DNA from: Flavobacterium branchiicola
Lineage (GTDB): Bacteria; Bacteroidota; Bacteroidia; Flavobacteriales; Flavobacteriaceae
Length of the DNA stretch: 64,000 nucleotides
Direction of reading: 5' to 3'
Assembly (NCBI RefSeq): GCF_018383905.1
Contig: NZ_JAGYWA010000004.1
Span: 124,001 to 188,000, forward strand
Positions 33,959 through 42,787 of the stretch are shown in pieces. The notes below the pieces were generated by a model. The model saw only the letters and a program-made list of their open reading frames with translations. It was not told the origin of the DNA and did no database searches. Each line of letters opens with the position of its first letter. Within the stretch, counting starts at the first letter, position 1. Position numbers and translations under genes: made by a program.

Positions 33959-34089
33959 TTATTTGTTTCAAGTTTCAAGTTTCAAGTTTGATGGTGATTT
34001 GTTTTCTTTTGTAGAGACACACAGCAGTGCGTCTTTTTACTGTGATAAAGAATTTGTCTTTCCGGAATCAAGATCTTGAAATGGCACGG

Positions 34090-34161
34090 AGATGACGCGG
34101 ATTAAACTGGTTAGCACAGATGCAAAAAAAACAGCGATAATCTGTTTAATCCGCGTCATCT
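34090..34161. repeat. 18-bp perfect inverted repeat
   Basis: AGATGACGCGGATTAAAC at 34090-34107 and its exact complement at 34144-34161 flank 36 bp. Similar phrases (CACAG...CGGATT) occur at 9784, so this is a dispersed flavobacterial spacer repeat. Confidence 0.65.
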
Positions 34162-34195
34162 GTGTGCTATTAAATAGTAGGATAAAGGGAATAAA

Positions 34196-34224
34196 AAAAA
34201 GAGGCTGTTCATTAAAAACAGCCT
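34196..34224 (-). terminator. Terminator of the rimO-amidase operon
   Basis: Read on the minus strand, the stem GAGGCTGTT/AACAGCCTC is followed by eight Ts. It lies 25 bp after the amidase stop. Confidence 0.88.
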
Positions 34225-34248
34225 CTTGTATATTTTTTTACAGAATTA

Positions 34249-35154
34249 CTATTGAACCTGTTTTTTGTAAATCGAATAAATAGTATCAATCGTTTTTCTA
34301 TCTAAAGTTGCAGTTGCATCGGTTTGAATATAATGCAATTTGAAAGCCTGAATCGCTGCCGAAAGATTCTTGGTGTTATAACCAATAATTCTCAAAGCAG
34401 GCTCAATTTTAAAATCAAAAGGAGCTTCTTCTAAAACTTCATCCGGCCAGATGCCAAATCCTTTTTCTGCTAAGGTTTTCCATGGAAATAAAGCGCTTGG
34501 ATCTTGTTTTCTTCCCGGAGCAATATCAGAATGTCCCAATATATTTTGAGTTGGAATGTTGTAATCTTTTTTCAGTTTTGTTAAAAGAGCAACTAAGCTG
34601 CTTATTTGTGTTTCAGTAAAAGGTTTAAAACCATTATTGTCAAGTTCAATTCCAATTGAGCTTGAATTGATGTCTGTGTTTTTCCCCCATGTAGATGCAC
34701 CTGCGTGCCAAGCTCTTAAATAATCATTTAGCATCTGAACCACTTTTCCATTTTCGGAAATTATATAATGGGCACTAACCTGTGTTTTGGTTTTTGTAAA
34801 TGTATTTATAGTTTGTTTTAGAGAATCCTGAGCTGTATGATGTATAATAATAAAGCTAGGTTTTCTCAGATTGAAATTAACAGTTCCAATCCATTCGGTA
34901 TTTATACCATTCAATAAAAGAGTCGAACCCGTTTTAGATAACGTGTCTTTTACAATTCCCAGTTGTTGCGCGTAAGTAGTATCAATAACTACCGGACTAA
35001 TTGCAGGAATAGGTTGTGGTTCTTTACTTGTAATCTGACCTTCTAGTGTTTTAAGCTGCTGATCGTAAGCTTTTTCGGTGGTCTTGTATGGATTTGTTGA
35101 GCAAGAAGTAATGACAATTGCTAAAATCAAATAACTAAAAAGTCTTTTTGCCAT
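34249..35154 (-). CDS. N-acetylmuramoyl-L-alanine amidase lipoprotein (AmiD-like)
   Basis: This 301-residue lipoprotein has a signal ending VITSC (Cys18). The amidase_2 fold shows zinc-site phrases IIHHTAQDS and GHSDIAPGRKQDP, with SIGIELDNNGF between. The C-terminal 70 residues form a short helical domain that may bind peptidoglycan. It cleaves the bond between muramic acid and the stem peptide, probably for recycling, at the outer membrane. It is the last gene of the rimO operon. Confidence 0.92.
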   Translation of the reverse strand: MAKRLFSYLILAIVITSCSTNPYKTTEKAYDQQLKTLEGQITSKEPQPIPAISPVVIDTTYAQQLGIVKDTLSKTGSTLLLNGINTEWIGTVNFNLRKPSFIIIHHTAQDSLKQTINTFTKTKTQVSAHYIISENGKVVQMLNDYLRAWHAGASTWGKNTDINSSSIGIELDNNGFKPFTETQISSLVALLTKLKKDYNIPTQNILGHSDIAPGRKQDPSALFPWKTLAEKGFGIWPDEVLEEAPFDFKIEPALRIIGYNTKNLSAAIQAFKLHYIQTDATATLDRKTIDTIYSIYKKQVQ

Positions 35155-35188
35155 GATTTTTTTTATTTAAAGATGGGGTTAAAAACAA

Positions 35189-35740
35189 TTATTCTTTTGG
35201 TGCTTCTGTTTCTTGTTTTGCTTCTTCTTTGTTCTCTTTAGAGTCTTTTTTCTTTTTTGACTTAGGCTTTTTGATTTCTTTTAAATCAGCCATAAAATTC
35301 GTGTATTTTTCTACCTGATCAGGATTTAAAAAAGCAGTTATCTTTTTAGTAGTACTTTCTCTTAAAGCTTTAATTTGTTCGATTTTTTGATCCTGACTAC
35401 TACTTTCGTTTTTTAATAAAATACCTTGTTCTCTTAAACTGTCAGCCAAAACATTTGAAATTGCAATAGCCTGAAGTTCATCAAGATTTACTACAGGTTT
35501 CATCTGTTCAACAATCATTCCGGCTGTTTCTTCAACAGGAGTTTCTTTAGGTTTAGCTTGTGATCCTTGCGGTTGCTGACCTGGAACCATACTTCTGTCC
35601 ATTCCGCCGCCTCTTCCGTAGCCACCGCCGTATCCTCCGCCGCCATATCCATTATTATATCCGTTTCCATATTGTGCCGAAGCAGCATTGAAAAAGAATA
35701 TGGTAAAAACCAAAAGAAATAAAGATTGAGTAGGTTTCAT
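35189..35740 (-). CDS. Exported Gly/Tyr-rich protein with Lys-rich tail
   Basis: I do not recognise a named family. The 183-residue product has a signal peptide of about 22 residues ending ASAQ and a Gly/Tyr/Asn-rich segment (about 23-46). A helical middle region (about 70-155) includes AFLNPDQVEKYTNFM, which resembles the LTxxQ/Spy-type repeat of periplasmic chaperones. The tail is highly charged with Lys/Glu. It lies 40 bp after rimO and 34 bp before the amidase gene on the same strand. A periplasmic chaperone or metal-sensing role is only a guess. Confidence 0.75.
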   Translation of the reverse strand: MKPTQSLFLLVFTIFFFNAASAQYGNGYNNGYGGGGYGGGYGRGGGMDRSMVPGQQPQGSQAKPKETPVEETAGMIVEQMKPVVNLDELQAIAISNVLADSLREQGILLKNESSSQDQKIEQIKALRESTTKKITAFLNPDQVEKYTNFMADLKEIKKPKSKKKKDSKENKEEAKQETEAPKE

Positions 35741-35780
35741 AAAAGTATGATGTCTTAAGTTAACAATTGTTTAGGTAAAT

Positions 35781-37094
35781 TTAAGCAGGTTCTCCGTATA
35801 AATCAAATTCTGTAGCCTCAATTATCTTGATATTAACAAATTCGCCCGTTTTTACGTAATGTTTAGAAGCATCAATCAAAACTTCGTTGTCAACATCAGG
35901 GCTGTCAAATTCTGTTCTACCTACAAAATGAGCACCTTCTTTTCTGTCGATGATACATTTGTAAACCTGTCCAATTTTTTCCTGATTTAAATCCCATGAA
36001 ATTTGCGATTGCAATTCCATGATTTCATTTGCTCTTGCTTGCTTAACATCGTCCGGAACATCATCTTCTAATAAATAAGCATGCGTGTTTTCTTCATGAG
36101 AATAAGCAAAACATCCCATTCTGTCAAACTTCATTTCCTGAACAAAATCTTTCAATATTTCAAAATCCTCCTGCGTTTCTCCAGGATATCCAACAATTAA
36201 AGTAGTTCTGATTGCCATTCCTGGAACAGCAGCTCTAAAATCTTTTAATAATTGAGTTGTTTTTGCCTGAGTTGTACCACGACGCATCGATTTCAAAATA
36301 GAATCTGAAATATGTTGTAATGGAATATCAATATAATTACAAATTTTTGGTTCACGTTTCATCAATTCTAAAACGTCCATCGGGAAACCAGTTGGGTAAG
36401 CGTAATGTAAACGAATCCATTCGATACCTTCAACTTTTGCCAATTCTTCCAAAAGTTCTGCAAGATTTCTCTTTTTGTAAATGTCAAGACCATAATAAGT
36501 TAAATCCTGAGCAATTAAGATTAATTCTTTTACGCCATTTTTAGCTAAACCTTGCGCTTCTTTAACTAATTTTTCAATAGGTTGAGAAACGTGAGAACCT
36601 CTCATTAAAGGAATTGCACAAAAACTACAGGGTCTGTCGCAACCTTCGGCAATTTTAAGATAGGCATAGTTTTTAGGAGTTGTAGTTAAACGTTCTCCCA
36701 AAAGTTCATGTTTGTAATCTGCTCCTAATGCTTTTAATAGTTGAGGTAATTCAGTTGTACCAAAATATTGATCTACATTCGGAATTTCTTTTTCTAGATC
36801 TGGTCTGTAACGCTCAGATAAGCATCCAGTTACGAAAACTTTATCTACAAGACCTTTGTCTTTTTTATCAGCATATTCCAAAATCATGTTTACTGATTCC
36901 GCTTTTGCGTTATCAATAAAGCCACAAGTGTTTATTACGATAATGTTTCCTTCTTTTTCTGCAGGAGCTTCATGTTCAACTTCTTTTCCATTAGCACGCA
37001 GCTGTCCCATAAGGACTTCACTGTCATATACATTTTTCGAACATCCAAGAGTGATGACGTTAATTTTGTTCTTTTTTAAAGACTTGGTTCTCAT
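35781..37094 (-). CDS. rimO: Ribosomal protein S12 methylthiotransferase RimO
   Basis: This 437-residue enzyme has an N-terminal MTTase domain with three cluster Cys (TLGCSKN, INTCGF, TGCLSERY), a radical SAM core with EGCDRPCSFCAIP (CX3CX2C), and a C-terminal TRAM domain (about 370-437). It adds a methylthio group to an aspartate of ribosomal protein S12. The SKN form of the first motif and the length separate RimO from MiaB. It is first in an operon with the Gly/Tyr-rich protein and an amidase. Confidence 0.97.
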   Translation of the reverse strand: MRTKSLKKNKINVITLGCSKNVYDSEVLMGQLRANGKEVEHEAPAEKEGNIIVINTCGFIDNAKAESVNMILEYADKKDKGLVDKVFVTGCLSERYRPDLEKEIPNVDQYFGTTELPQLLKALGADYKHELLGERLTTTPKNYAYLKIAEGCDRPCSFCAIPLMRGSHVSQPIEKLVKEAQGLAKNGVKELILIAQDLTYYGLDIYKKRNLAELLEELAKVEGIEWIRLHYAYPTGFPMDVLELMKREPKICNYIDIPLQHISDSILKSMRRGTTQAKTTQLLKDFRAAVPGMAIRTTLIVGYPGETQEDFEILKDFVQEMKFDRMGCFAYSHEENTHAYLLEDDVPDDVKQARANEIMELQSQISWDLNQEKIGQVYKCIIDRKEGAHFVGRTEFDSPDVDNEVLIDASKHYVKTGEFVNIKIIEATEFDLYGEPA

Positions 37095-37113
37095 ACTTTT
37101 ATAAATTGGAGTG

Positions 37114-37121
37114 CAAAATTA
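37114..37121 (-). promoter_or_regulatory. Candidate -7 box for rimO
   Basis: On the minus strand TAATTTTG matches TAnnTTTG and lies 19 bp before the ATG. No -33 element with ideal spacing is visible. Confidence 0.4.
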
Positions 37122-37264
37122 CACTTTTTTATTCAAACACCGCTTATTTAGGTTTCTTTTAGGTGTTTTTTGTATTGCTATTTCCTTTGTTTGTTGTGTT
37201 TTTTATGATTTTTGAATGTAAGAACCGAAATTAAAAGACTTGATTTTTGTTAAATAAAAAAAAA

Positions 37265-37286
37265 TCCGTCAGTAAGGTCTGACGGA
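37265..37286 (-). terminator. Terminator after the FadL-like gene
   Basis: The stem TCCGTCAG/CTGACGGA with a 6-nt loop is followed on the minus strand by a run rich in T. It lies 30 bp downstream of the FadL-like stop. Confidence 0.85.
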
Positions 37287-37315
37287 AATTTTCATTCATC
37301 TATTTTGATTCTTAA

Positions 37316-38821
37316 TTACAATTCAAATAATAAAGTCATAGTTACATTATTCAGTTTTGATTGAATGTTAGCGCCATCGGTAAATCCTTTTTCAAAAAAG
37401 CCTTGATTGGTTTCTCTTTCTAAAAAAGAGTAAGCTAAATCTATTTTAGTTGCTCCGAAACTATATCCTAAACCTGCAGAATAACTGTTTAAGTCGCCAA
37501 TTGTAGTTTTGTTTTTATACGGACTTCCTTCAAAACGGTATCCTCCACGTAGGCTTAATCTGTTAATTTTATATTCAGCGCCAATTCTTAATTCACCATT
37601 TGAAGTTAATTGGTTGCTCATGTCGTTGTTTAATCCTTTAAAGCCAGGATCGTTTGTTGGTTTGTATTTAGTGTTTCCGTAATCCTTGATGGCGTAATCA
37701 ACACTAATAAGTCCATATTTTCCAAATACGTATGCACCACTAAATGTAAATTTTCCGGGGGTTTGTAAAGTATAAGAGTCGTAAACGTTTATAATGTTCG
37801 GATTTATAAATTCATTTTTCGATTGTCCGCCATTGGCTTGTCTTGTTGTAGATAAGCTTTGAGCTACTTCATCGTAAAGTTCGTACCAAGTATTAGATTC
37901 ATATGTTACACCAAGTCTTAAAGCTTCAGTTGCTTTTACGATTGCTCCTAATTGAAAAGAAAAACCGTTTCCGTAAGTATGCAGGTCATTGTTAAAACGA
38001 AGGTTTGATATTGTTTCTCCAGGTACCAGCGGATTATCATTGTCCTCGTAAAAACTGCTAGAACGTCTGTAGTCTGTAATATGGGCATTTAAATTTGCTC
38101 CTAAAAAAAGTCTGTCTTTAAATGATGTAGAAATGTTAAAGCTTAATTTGCTATTGTAGCCACTTGTATAAATGCTGTTTTCCTGATAATAATTGCCACC
38201 AGCCGGAACAGCAGAAGTATATTGAGTGTTGTTACTGTCGTTTGGATTCACGGGATTAATTACATATCCCTTATAGCCAAAATAAGCTTGTTGTTCATCA
38301 TAAAACATATCTCTGTAAGGAATACCGGTAATATCTCCCAAAGGGATTCCATTTGCATAAGCTAAGAAATATTTGTCAACTGAATTTCTTGGGTTTGTTC
38401 CTGCTGAGAAAATTTCGTTATTAAAGTTATTTGTGTTTTCATAAGTAGCTCCAATCGCAATTTTTTTCCAATTATTATTTGGGTTATGATCATGAAAAAC
38501 AAAAACACCACCAGCCTGATTTAAGATAAAAGAGTTTTCTTTATCGGTAGTGTTAGTGCCAAAATAATTGGAATTGTTTTTTATGTTTTGATTGCTAAAG
38601 GTGAATCCAATTTGATTATTAGAAAATACAGCAGATCCCGCCGGATTAACTGTTATCGCTGATAAATCGCCTCCAAGTGCTCCAAATGCACCACTCATGG
38701 CTCTGAATCGTGCAGTTCCGGTTAGATTGTCTTGGGAATACCTCACAGCGTCAGATACTTCCTGAGAATAGGAGGCGCTAACAGTTAGTCCTGTGATAAG
38801 TAGGAAGAATATTTTTTTCAT
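37316..38821 (-). CDS. OmpP1/FadL-family outer-membrane protein
   Basis: This 501-residue exported protein has a signal peptide of about 19 residues. The N-terminal motif RFRAMSGAFGALGGDLSAITVNPAGSAVF is typical of the FadL/TodX hatch region, and a barrel follows, ending MTLLFEL. FadL proteins take up hydrophobic compounds such as fatty acids, but the substrate here is unknown. It lies 41 bp after the repetitive lipoprotein gene on the same strand and may share its transcript. Confidence 0.88.
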   Translation of the reverse strand: MKKIFFLLITGLTVSASYSQEVSDAVRYSQDNLTGTARFRAMSGAFGALGGDLSAITVNPAGSAVFSNNQIGFTFSNQNIKNNSNYFGTNTTDKENSFILNQAGGVFVFHDHNPNNNWKKIAIGATYENTNNFNNEIFSAGTNPRNSVDKYFLAYANGIPLGDITGIPYRDMFYDEQQAYFGYKGYVINPVNPNDSNNTQYTSAVPAGGNYYQENSIYTSGYNSKLSFNISTSFKDRLFLGANLNAHITDYRRSSSFYEDNDNPLVPGETISNLRFNNDLHTYGNGFSFQLGAIVKATEALRLGVTYESNTWYELYDEVAQSLSTTRQANGGQSKNEFINPNIINVYDSYTLQTPGKFTFSGAYVFGKYGLISVDYAIKDYGNTKYKPTNDPGFKGLNNDMSNQLTSNGELRIGAEYKINRLSLRGGYRFEGSPYKNKTTIGDLNSYSAGLGYSFGATKIDLAYSFLERETNQGFFEKGFTDGANIQSKLNNVTMTLLFEL

Positions 38822-38862
38822 TTTGGTTAATTTTTAATGATTATCGATTTGAGAGGAAAGAA

Positions 38863-39852
38863 TTATCTTCTTCCGCCTCCACCTCCGCCTCCGTAAGATC
38901 TTCCGCCACCGCCACCGCCGCCAGACGATCTCATACTTGCACCGCTACTGTTCATTGAACGAGATGGGCTAGGAGAGTAGCTTCTGGAAGAGCTGCTGTT
39001 TGAGTTGTTGTAATAACTTCTGTTAGTCGAAGTACTTGGGCTGCTACTAGATCTTCTGTTTGAATAATCATAAGTGCTGTTTTGACCTGAAGTGCTGCTT
39101 CTTCTGTTGGTAAATGTAGGGCTTGAATAGGTTCTGCCATTCGCAGAAGAGCTTCTTCTGTAATCTGAATAGTTGGCACTGCTTCTGTTGGTGTAGCTAT
39201 TTCTATTGGTAGAATAGTCATTTCTTCCGGCATAGTTTCTACCAGCGTAATTTCTTCCGGCATAAGATGAATTTCTTGTGGAATATCCTCTTGAACCGTA
39301 GTAAGCTGCAGATCCTCTTCTTCCATAACTATAAGAATAATTTCCGTAATAGCCATATCCGTAACCTGGATAGCCCCAACCTGGGTAACCCCAACCCGGA
39401 TAGCCCCATCCTGGGTAACCCCATCCGTAATAAGGATAGCCCCATCCGTAACCATAATAAGGGTAGCCCCAACCAAATCCAATTCCAAATGACCACATTG
39501 GGTCAGAGTAAACATTTACAGAGACGTCTGAACTGCTACTTCCCCACGCAGGATATGCTGTTGCGGCAGTTTGAGTACTGTCATTTTGGGCATAATTACC
39601 GTAGTTGTCAACATCTGTAAAAATTTCAGTTGGCTGACCGTCGTTCTGTAATGATTTGAAGTAATCCTTATATTGATTGTTTGCGTTTGTGGTATTTGTT
39701 TGAGTATACGTGCTTGTAGATCCTCCGTAAACTCCATCATTGTCATGATAAGAAGAATTTTGGTAAGAACCACACGATACCAGTAGAAAACTCACTAATC
39801 CAATTGCGTAAAAATGAAGTGAGTTTTGGCGGAGATAAGTAGAAGTTTTCAT
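38863..39852 (-). CDS. Low-complexity Gly/Tyr/Ser/Arg-rich lipoprotein
   Basis: The product is 329 residues and I know no function for it. It has a lipoprotein signal ending LLVSC (Cys27) and a Ser/Thr/Asn-rich region. A Gly-Tyr-Trp-Pro repeat follows (about 122-170, with units such as GWGYP repeated), then a Tyr/Arg/Asn/Ser-rich stretch with repeated YAGRN units and a Gly/Arg-rich end. This composition is consistent with a disordered or surface-matrix protein. The repeats also leave long overlapping frames on both strands, which are artefacts. It is divergent from proS. Confidence 0.75.
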   Translation of the reverse strand: MKTSTYLRQNSLHFYAIGLVSFLLVSCGSYQNSSYHDNDGVYGGSTSTYTQTNTTNANNQYKDYFKSLQNDGQPTEIFTDVDNYGNYAQNDSTQTAATAYPAWGSSSSDVSVNVYSDPMWSFGIGFGWGYPYYGYGWGYPYYGWGYPGWGYPGWGYPGWGYPGYGYGYYGNYSYSYGRRGSAAYYGSRGYSTRNSSYAGRNYAGRNYAGRNDYSTNRNSYTNRSSANYSDYRRSSSANGRTYSSPTFTNRRSSTSGQNSTYDYSNRRSSSSPSTSTNRSYYNNSNSSSSRSYSPSPSRSMNSSGASMRSSGGGGGGGRSYGGGGGGGRR

Positions 39853-39872
39853 ATCTGTAGTGTTTTTTATTG

Positions 39873-39900
39873 TTGCACATTACAAAAATAGTTAGTTTTG
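39873..39900 (+). promoter_or_regulatory. Promoter of proS
   Basis: TTG at 39873-39875 and TAGTTTTG at 39893-39900 are 17 bp apart, fitting the Bacteroidota consensus, and lie 54 bp before the ATG. A minus-strand TAnnTTTG at 39883-39890 may serve the divergent lipoprotein gene. Confidence 0.55.
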
Positions 39901-39953
39901 TCAAACTATTTAGTTAAAATTATTAAAACAAAATTTGTGCCAAACTATTCAAT

Positions 39954-41432
39954 ATGAGTAAGAACCTCACTACAAGATCAGAAGATTATTCAAAATGGTA
40001 TAATGAACTGGTTGTAAAAGCAGATCTAGCTGAAAACTCGGGAGTTAGAGGATGTATGGTTATTAAACCTTACGGATATGCTATTTGGGAAAAAATGCAG
40101 GCGGAGTTAGATCGAATGTTTAAAGAAACAGGGCATCAAAATGCATACTTCCCTTTATTTGTGCCGAAGAGCATGTTTGAAGCGGAAGAAAAAAATGCAG
40201 AAGGATTTGCAAAAGAATGTGCTATTGTAACACATTATAGATTAAAAAATGATCCGGATAAACCAGGAAAGCTTATGGTTGATCCAAATGCTAAACTGGA
40301 AGAAGAGCTTATTGTACGACCTACAAGTGAAGCGATTATTTGGTCTACATATAAAGGATGGGTGCAGTCTTACAGGGATTTGCCTTTGTTGATTAATCAA
40401 TGGGCGAATGTGGTGCGTTGGGAAATGCGTACACGTTTGTTTTTGAGAACTGCTGAATTTTTATGGCAGGAAGGTCACACGGCACATGCTACAAAAGCAG
40501 AAGCTATTGAGGAATCTGAGAAAATGATGAATGTTTATGCTGATTTTGTTGAGAACTTCATGGCAATTCCTGTTGTTAAAGGTATTAAAACTGAAACAGA
40601 ACGTTTTGCCGGTGCAGATGAAACATATTGTATTGAAGCTTTAATGCAGGACGGAAAAGCATTGCAGGCTGGAACTTCTCACTTTTTGGGCCAAAACTTT
40701 GCAAAAGCTTTTGATGTTAAGTTTGCTAATGCTGAAGGAAAACAAGAACATGTATGGGGGACTTCATGGGGAGTTTCTACTCGTTTAATGGGGGCTTTAG
40801 TAATGACGCACTCTGATGATCAGGGATTGGTGTTGCCTCCAAATTTAGCTCCAATACAAGTTGTGATTGTGCCAATACATAAAACAGACGAGCAATTGGC
40901 TGAAATTACAACTGCTGTAAATGATTTAACTGCAAAATTAAGAAAGCTGAAGATTTCTGTTAAGTATGACGACAGAACGACTCAAAAGCCAGGATTCAAA
41001 TTTGCTGAATGGGAATTGAAAGGTGTACCTGTTCGAATTGCAGTTGGGCCAAAAGATTTAGAAAACGGAACTTTTGAAGTTGCAAGACGTGATACTTTGA
41101 CAAAAGAAGTAGTTGCTGCAGACGGAATCGTAAATTATATAAATGATTTGTTGGAGCAGATTCAATCTGATTTATTTAACAAAGCATTAGACTATCGTAA
41201 TACGCATATTACGGAAGTGAATAATTTTGAGGAGTTTAAAGAAATCTTAGAAGGTAAAGGTGGTTTTGTGTCAGCTCATTGGGATGGTACAGCTGCGACT
41301 GAAGAGAAGATAAAAGATTTGACAAAAGCAACGATTCGTTGTATCCCTTTGGATGCTGTTGAAGAGGCGGGAACCTGCGTTTTTACTGGGAATCCTTCTT
41401 CTAAAAGAGTGCTTTTTGCTAAGGCGTATTAA
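39954..41432 (+). CDS. proS: Prolyl-tRNA synthetase (short, archaeal/eukaryotic type)
   Basis: This 492-residue class II synthetase attaches proline to tRNA-Pro. Motif 2 shows [20 protein letters not shown], and motif 3 and the C-terminal zinc-type domain follow. It lacks the editing insertion of the bacterial long form, as is usual in Bacteroidota. The C terminus ends KRVLFAKAY. It is followed directly by the tRNA-Glu cluster with its own promoter. Confidence 0.97.
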   Translation: MSKNLTTRSEDYSKWYNELVVKADLAENSGVRGCMVIKPYGYAIWEKMQAELDRMFKETGHQNAYFPLFVPKSMFEAEEKNAEGFAKECAIVTHYRLKNDPDKPGKLMVDPNAKLEEELIVRPTSEAIIWSTYKGWVQSYRDLPLLINQWANVVRWEMRTRLFLRTAEFLWQEGHTAHATKAEAIEESEKMMNVYADFVENFMAIPVVKGIKTETERFAGADETYCIEALMQDGKALQAGTSHFLGQNFAKAFDVKFANAEGKQEHVWGTSWGVSTRLMGALVMTHSDDQGLVLPPNLAPIQVVIVPIHKTDEQLAEITTAVNDLTAKLRKLKISVKYDDRTTQKPGFKFAEWELKGVPVRIAVGPKDLENGTFEVARRDTLTKEVVAADGIVNYINDLLEQIQSDLFNKALDYRNTHITEVNNFEEFKEILEGKGGFVSAHWDGTAATEEKIKDLTKATIRCIPLDAVEEAGTCVFTGNPSSKRVLFAKAY

Positions 41433-41460
41433 AAAAATATTGATTTTTTTGCGTTAGGTG

Positions 41461-41490
41461 TTGCGCAACTAAAAAATAGATGTATCTTTG
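41461..41490 (+). promoter_or_regulatory. Promoter of the tRNA-Glu cluster
   Basis: TTG at 41461-41463 and TATCTTTG at 41483-41490 are 19 bp apart, a strong match to the Bacteroidota consensus, 20 bp before the first tRNA. Confidence 0.7.
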
Positions 41491-41510
41491 CATCCGCAAT
41501 ACAGAAGCGC

Positions 41511-41582
41511 GGTCCGTTCGTCTATCGGTTAGGACGCCAGGTTTTCATCCTGGTAAGGGGGGTTCGATTCCCCCACGGACTA
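41511..41582 (+). tRNA. tRNA-Glu (TTC), copy 1
   Basis: This is a 72-nt cloverleaf with a 7-bp acceptor stem (GGTCCGT with ACGGACT, first pair G-U) and anticodon stem CCAGG/CCTGG. The loop TTTTCAT gives anticodon TTC, and the T arm is GGGGG-TTCGATT-CCCCC. CCA is not encoded. Confidence 0.97.
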
Positions 41583-41627
41583 CAAGTTATTATACATGTT
41601 GAAAAGTTTCCAAACTTGGAAAATTTA

Positions 41628-41699
41628 GGTCCGTTCGTCTATCGGTTAGGACGCCAGGTTTTCATCCTGGTAAGGGGGGTTCGATTCCCCCACGGACTA
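41628..41699 (+). tRNA. tRNA-Glu (TTC), copy 2
   Basis: This copy is identical over all 72 nt to the one starting at 41511. It is a recent or gene-conversion-maintained duplicate, 45 bp downstream, with no encoded CCA. Confidence 0.97.
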
Positions 41700-41743
41700 C
41701 AATTTCAATTTTATTTAAATTGAAGAAAACTTAGAAGGAAGCT

Positions 41744-41815
41744 GGTCTGTTCGTCTAGGGGTTAGGACTCCAGGCTTTCGTCCTGGTAACAGGGGTTCGA
41801 TTCCCTTACAGACTA
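41744..41815 (+). tRNA. tRNA-Glu (TTC), diverged copy 3
   Basis: The cloverleaf is intact with acceptor GGTCTGT/ACAGACT and the same anticodon stem. The loop CTTTCGT gives TTC again with G at position 37 instead of A. The T stem AGGGG/CCCTT holds a G-T pair. Changes in the acceptor are paired, so it looks functional but distinct from the first two copies. Confidence 0.88.
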
Positions 41816-41970
41816 CAAAAATTAGTTGTAAATAAGTTTTGTAAAATAAGAATTGGTGTCTCGATTTTTATTTTATTAGTTAAAACCAAAGTGATTGTTC
41901 TGCAATTGTGGGAGGTTTTTCTTTTTTAACTAGTATTTATAATAATTATTACATCTAAAATTAAAGAAAA

Positions 41971-42222
41971 ATGGCAAATCATAAGTCAGCATTAAAAAGA
42001 ATCAGAAGTAACGAAAAAAGAAGAGTTCTTAACAGATACCAACATAAAACTACTCGTAACGCTATTAAAGCTTTAAGATTAGCTACTGATAAATCTGATG
42101 CAGCTTCTAAATTATCAACTGTAATCTCTATGATTGATAAATTAGCTAAAAAGAACATCATTCATGATAATAAAGCTTCAAACTTGAAGTCTAAATTAAC
42201 TAAACATGTTGCTAAATTGTAA
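41971..42222 (+). CDS. rpsT: 30S ribosomal protein S20
   Basis: This 83-residue basic protein begins MANHKSALKRIRSNEKRR, the S20 signature, and is almost all helix. It binds 16S rRNA early in assembly. It is monocistronic, after the tRNA cluster, with a strong terminator 24 bp after the stop. Confidence 0.98.
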   Translation: MANHKSALKRIRSNEKRRVLNRYQHKTTRNAIKALRLATDKSDAASKLSTVISMIDKLAKKNIIHDNKASNLKSKLTKHVAKL

Positions 42223-42246
42223 TTAACTACAATTTGATAGATATAT

Positions 42247-42276
42247 AAAAAAGTCCTCTTTAGAGGACTTTTTTTT
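42247..42276 (+). terminator. Terminator of rpsT
   Basis: The stem AGTCCTCT/AGAGGACT, extended by A and T runs, has a 2-nt centre. The A tract on the other side lets it act in both directions. Confidence 0.93.
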
Positions 42277-42368
42277 GTTTTAGAATATCCTTGAATTTAA
42301 AGGTTAATTGTTTTGTTGTAACTTTTTAAATTGCCTTGCTTAAAGGTTTTTACTTCAGGTTATGATGG

Positions 42369-42782
42369 TTAAAAATTAATTTTTTTCTTTAAGTACTCCA
42401 ACATTTGTTGTGTAATTGGTTTTGAAAGAAAATCGATTATTATTGGGTATTTTTTTGCTTTGGCTAAATCTTCCGGGTCAATTGTGGAAGAAAGTACAAT
42501 AACATTTGCAGAGTTAAATTCAGCGTAGGCATTAGAAGTAAAATGGTCTAAAAATTCCCAACCTCCCATGACAGGCATATTTAAATCCAGAAAAATAAGT
42601 TGTGGTTTTTTGTTTATCCTGTTTTTATCGTTGGTGTATTTTAAAGTATTAAAATGATGAAGTGCTTCTTCGCCATTTTGAGCCGTAATAATTTCACTCG
42701 AAAATTCCGATTTCGAAATTACTTTTTTGCATAGCATTAATGTAATTGGATCGTCGTCAATACATAGAATCTGCTCAAGCAT
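42369..42782 (-). CDS. Single-domain response regulator (receiver only)
   Basis: This 137-residue protein consists only of a receiver domain with acidic residues Asp9-Asp11, phospho-acceptor Asp66 in LIFLDLNMP, and Lys in FLSKPITQQ. A short basic insertion (about 50-58) precedes the phospho strand. With no output domain it should act by protein contact, as CheY does. It lies 5 bp after the PAS kinase gene and is its obvious partner. Confidence 0.93.
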   Translation of the reverse strand: MLEQILCIDDDPITLMLCKKVISKSEFSSEIITAQNGEEALHHFNTLKYTNDKNRINKKPQLIFLDLNMPVMGGWEFLDHFTSNAYAEFNSANVIVLSSTIDPEDLAKAKKYPIIIDFLSKPITQQMLEYLKKKINF

Positions 42783-42787
42783 ATTTG

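Larger units (their letters stand above)
33892..34248. repeat. 357-bp spacer with terminators and an inverted repeat
   Basis: Non-coding. It holds the porin terminator (33922-33958), a tandem TTTCAAG repeat (33966-33988), an 18-bp inverted repeat (34090-34107 with 34144-34161) and the terminator of the opposite operon (34196-34224). Confidence 0.65.

Noticed and set aside
33966..33988. TTTCAAG tandem repeat as a CRISPR-like array
   Set aside because: Three 7-bp direct repeats without spacers; simple slippage, no cas genes.
38952..39515. 187-residue frame on the minus strand and similar long frames inside the repetitive lipoprotein gene
   Set aside because: They arise from the Gly/Tyr/Ser codon repeats of the real gene at 38863-39852 and have no homology-like features or start context.
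41744..41815. Third tRNA as a pseudogene or a different isoacceptor
   Set aside because: The cloverleaf is fully paired, including compensated acceptor changes, and the anticodon is still TTC.
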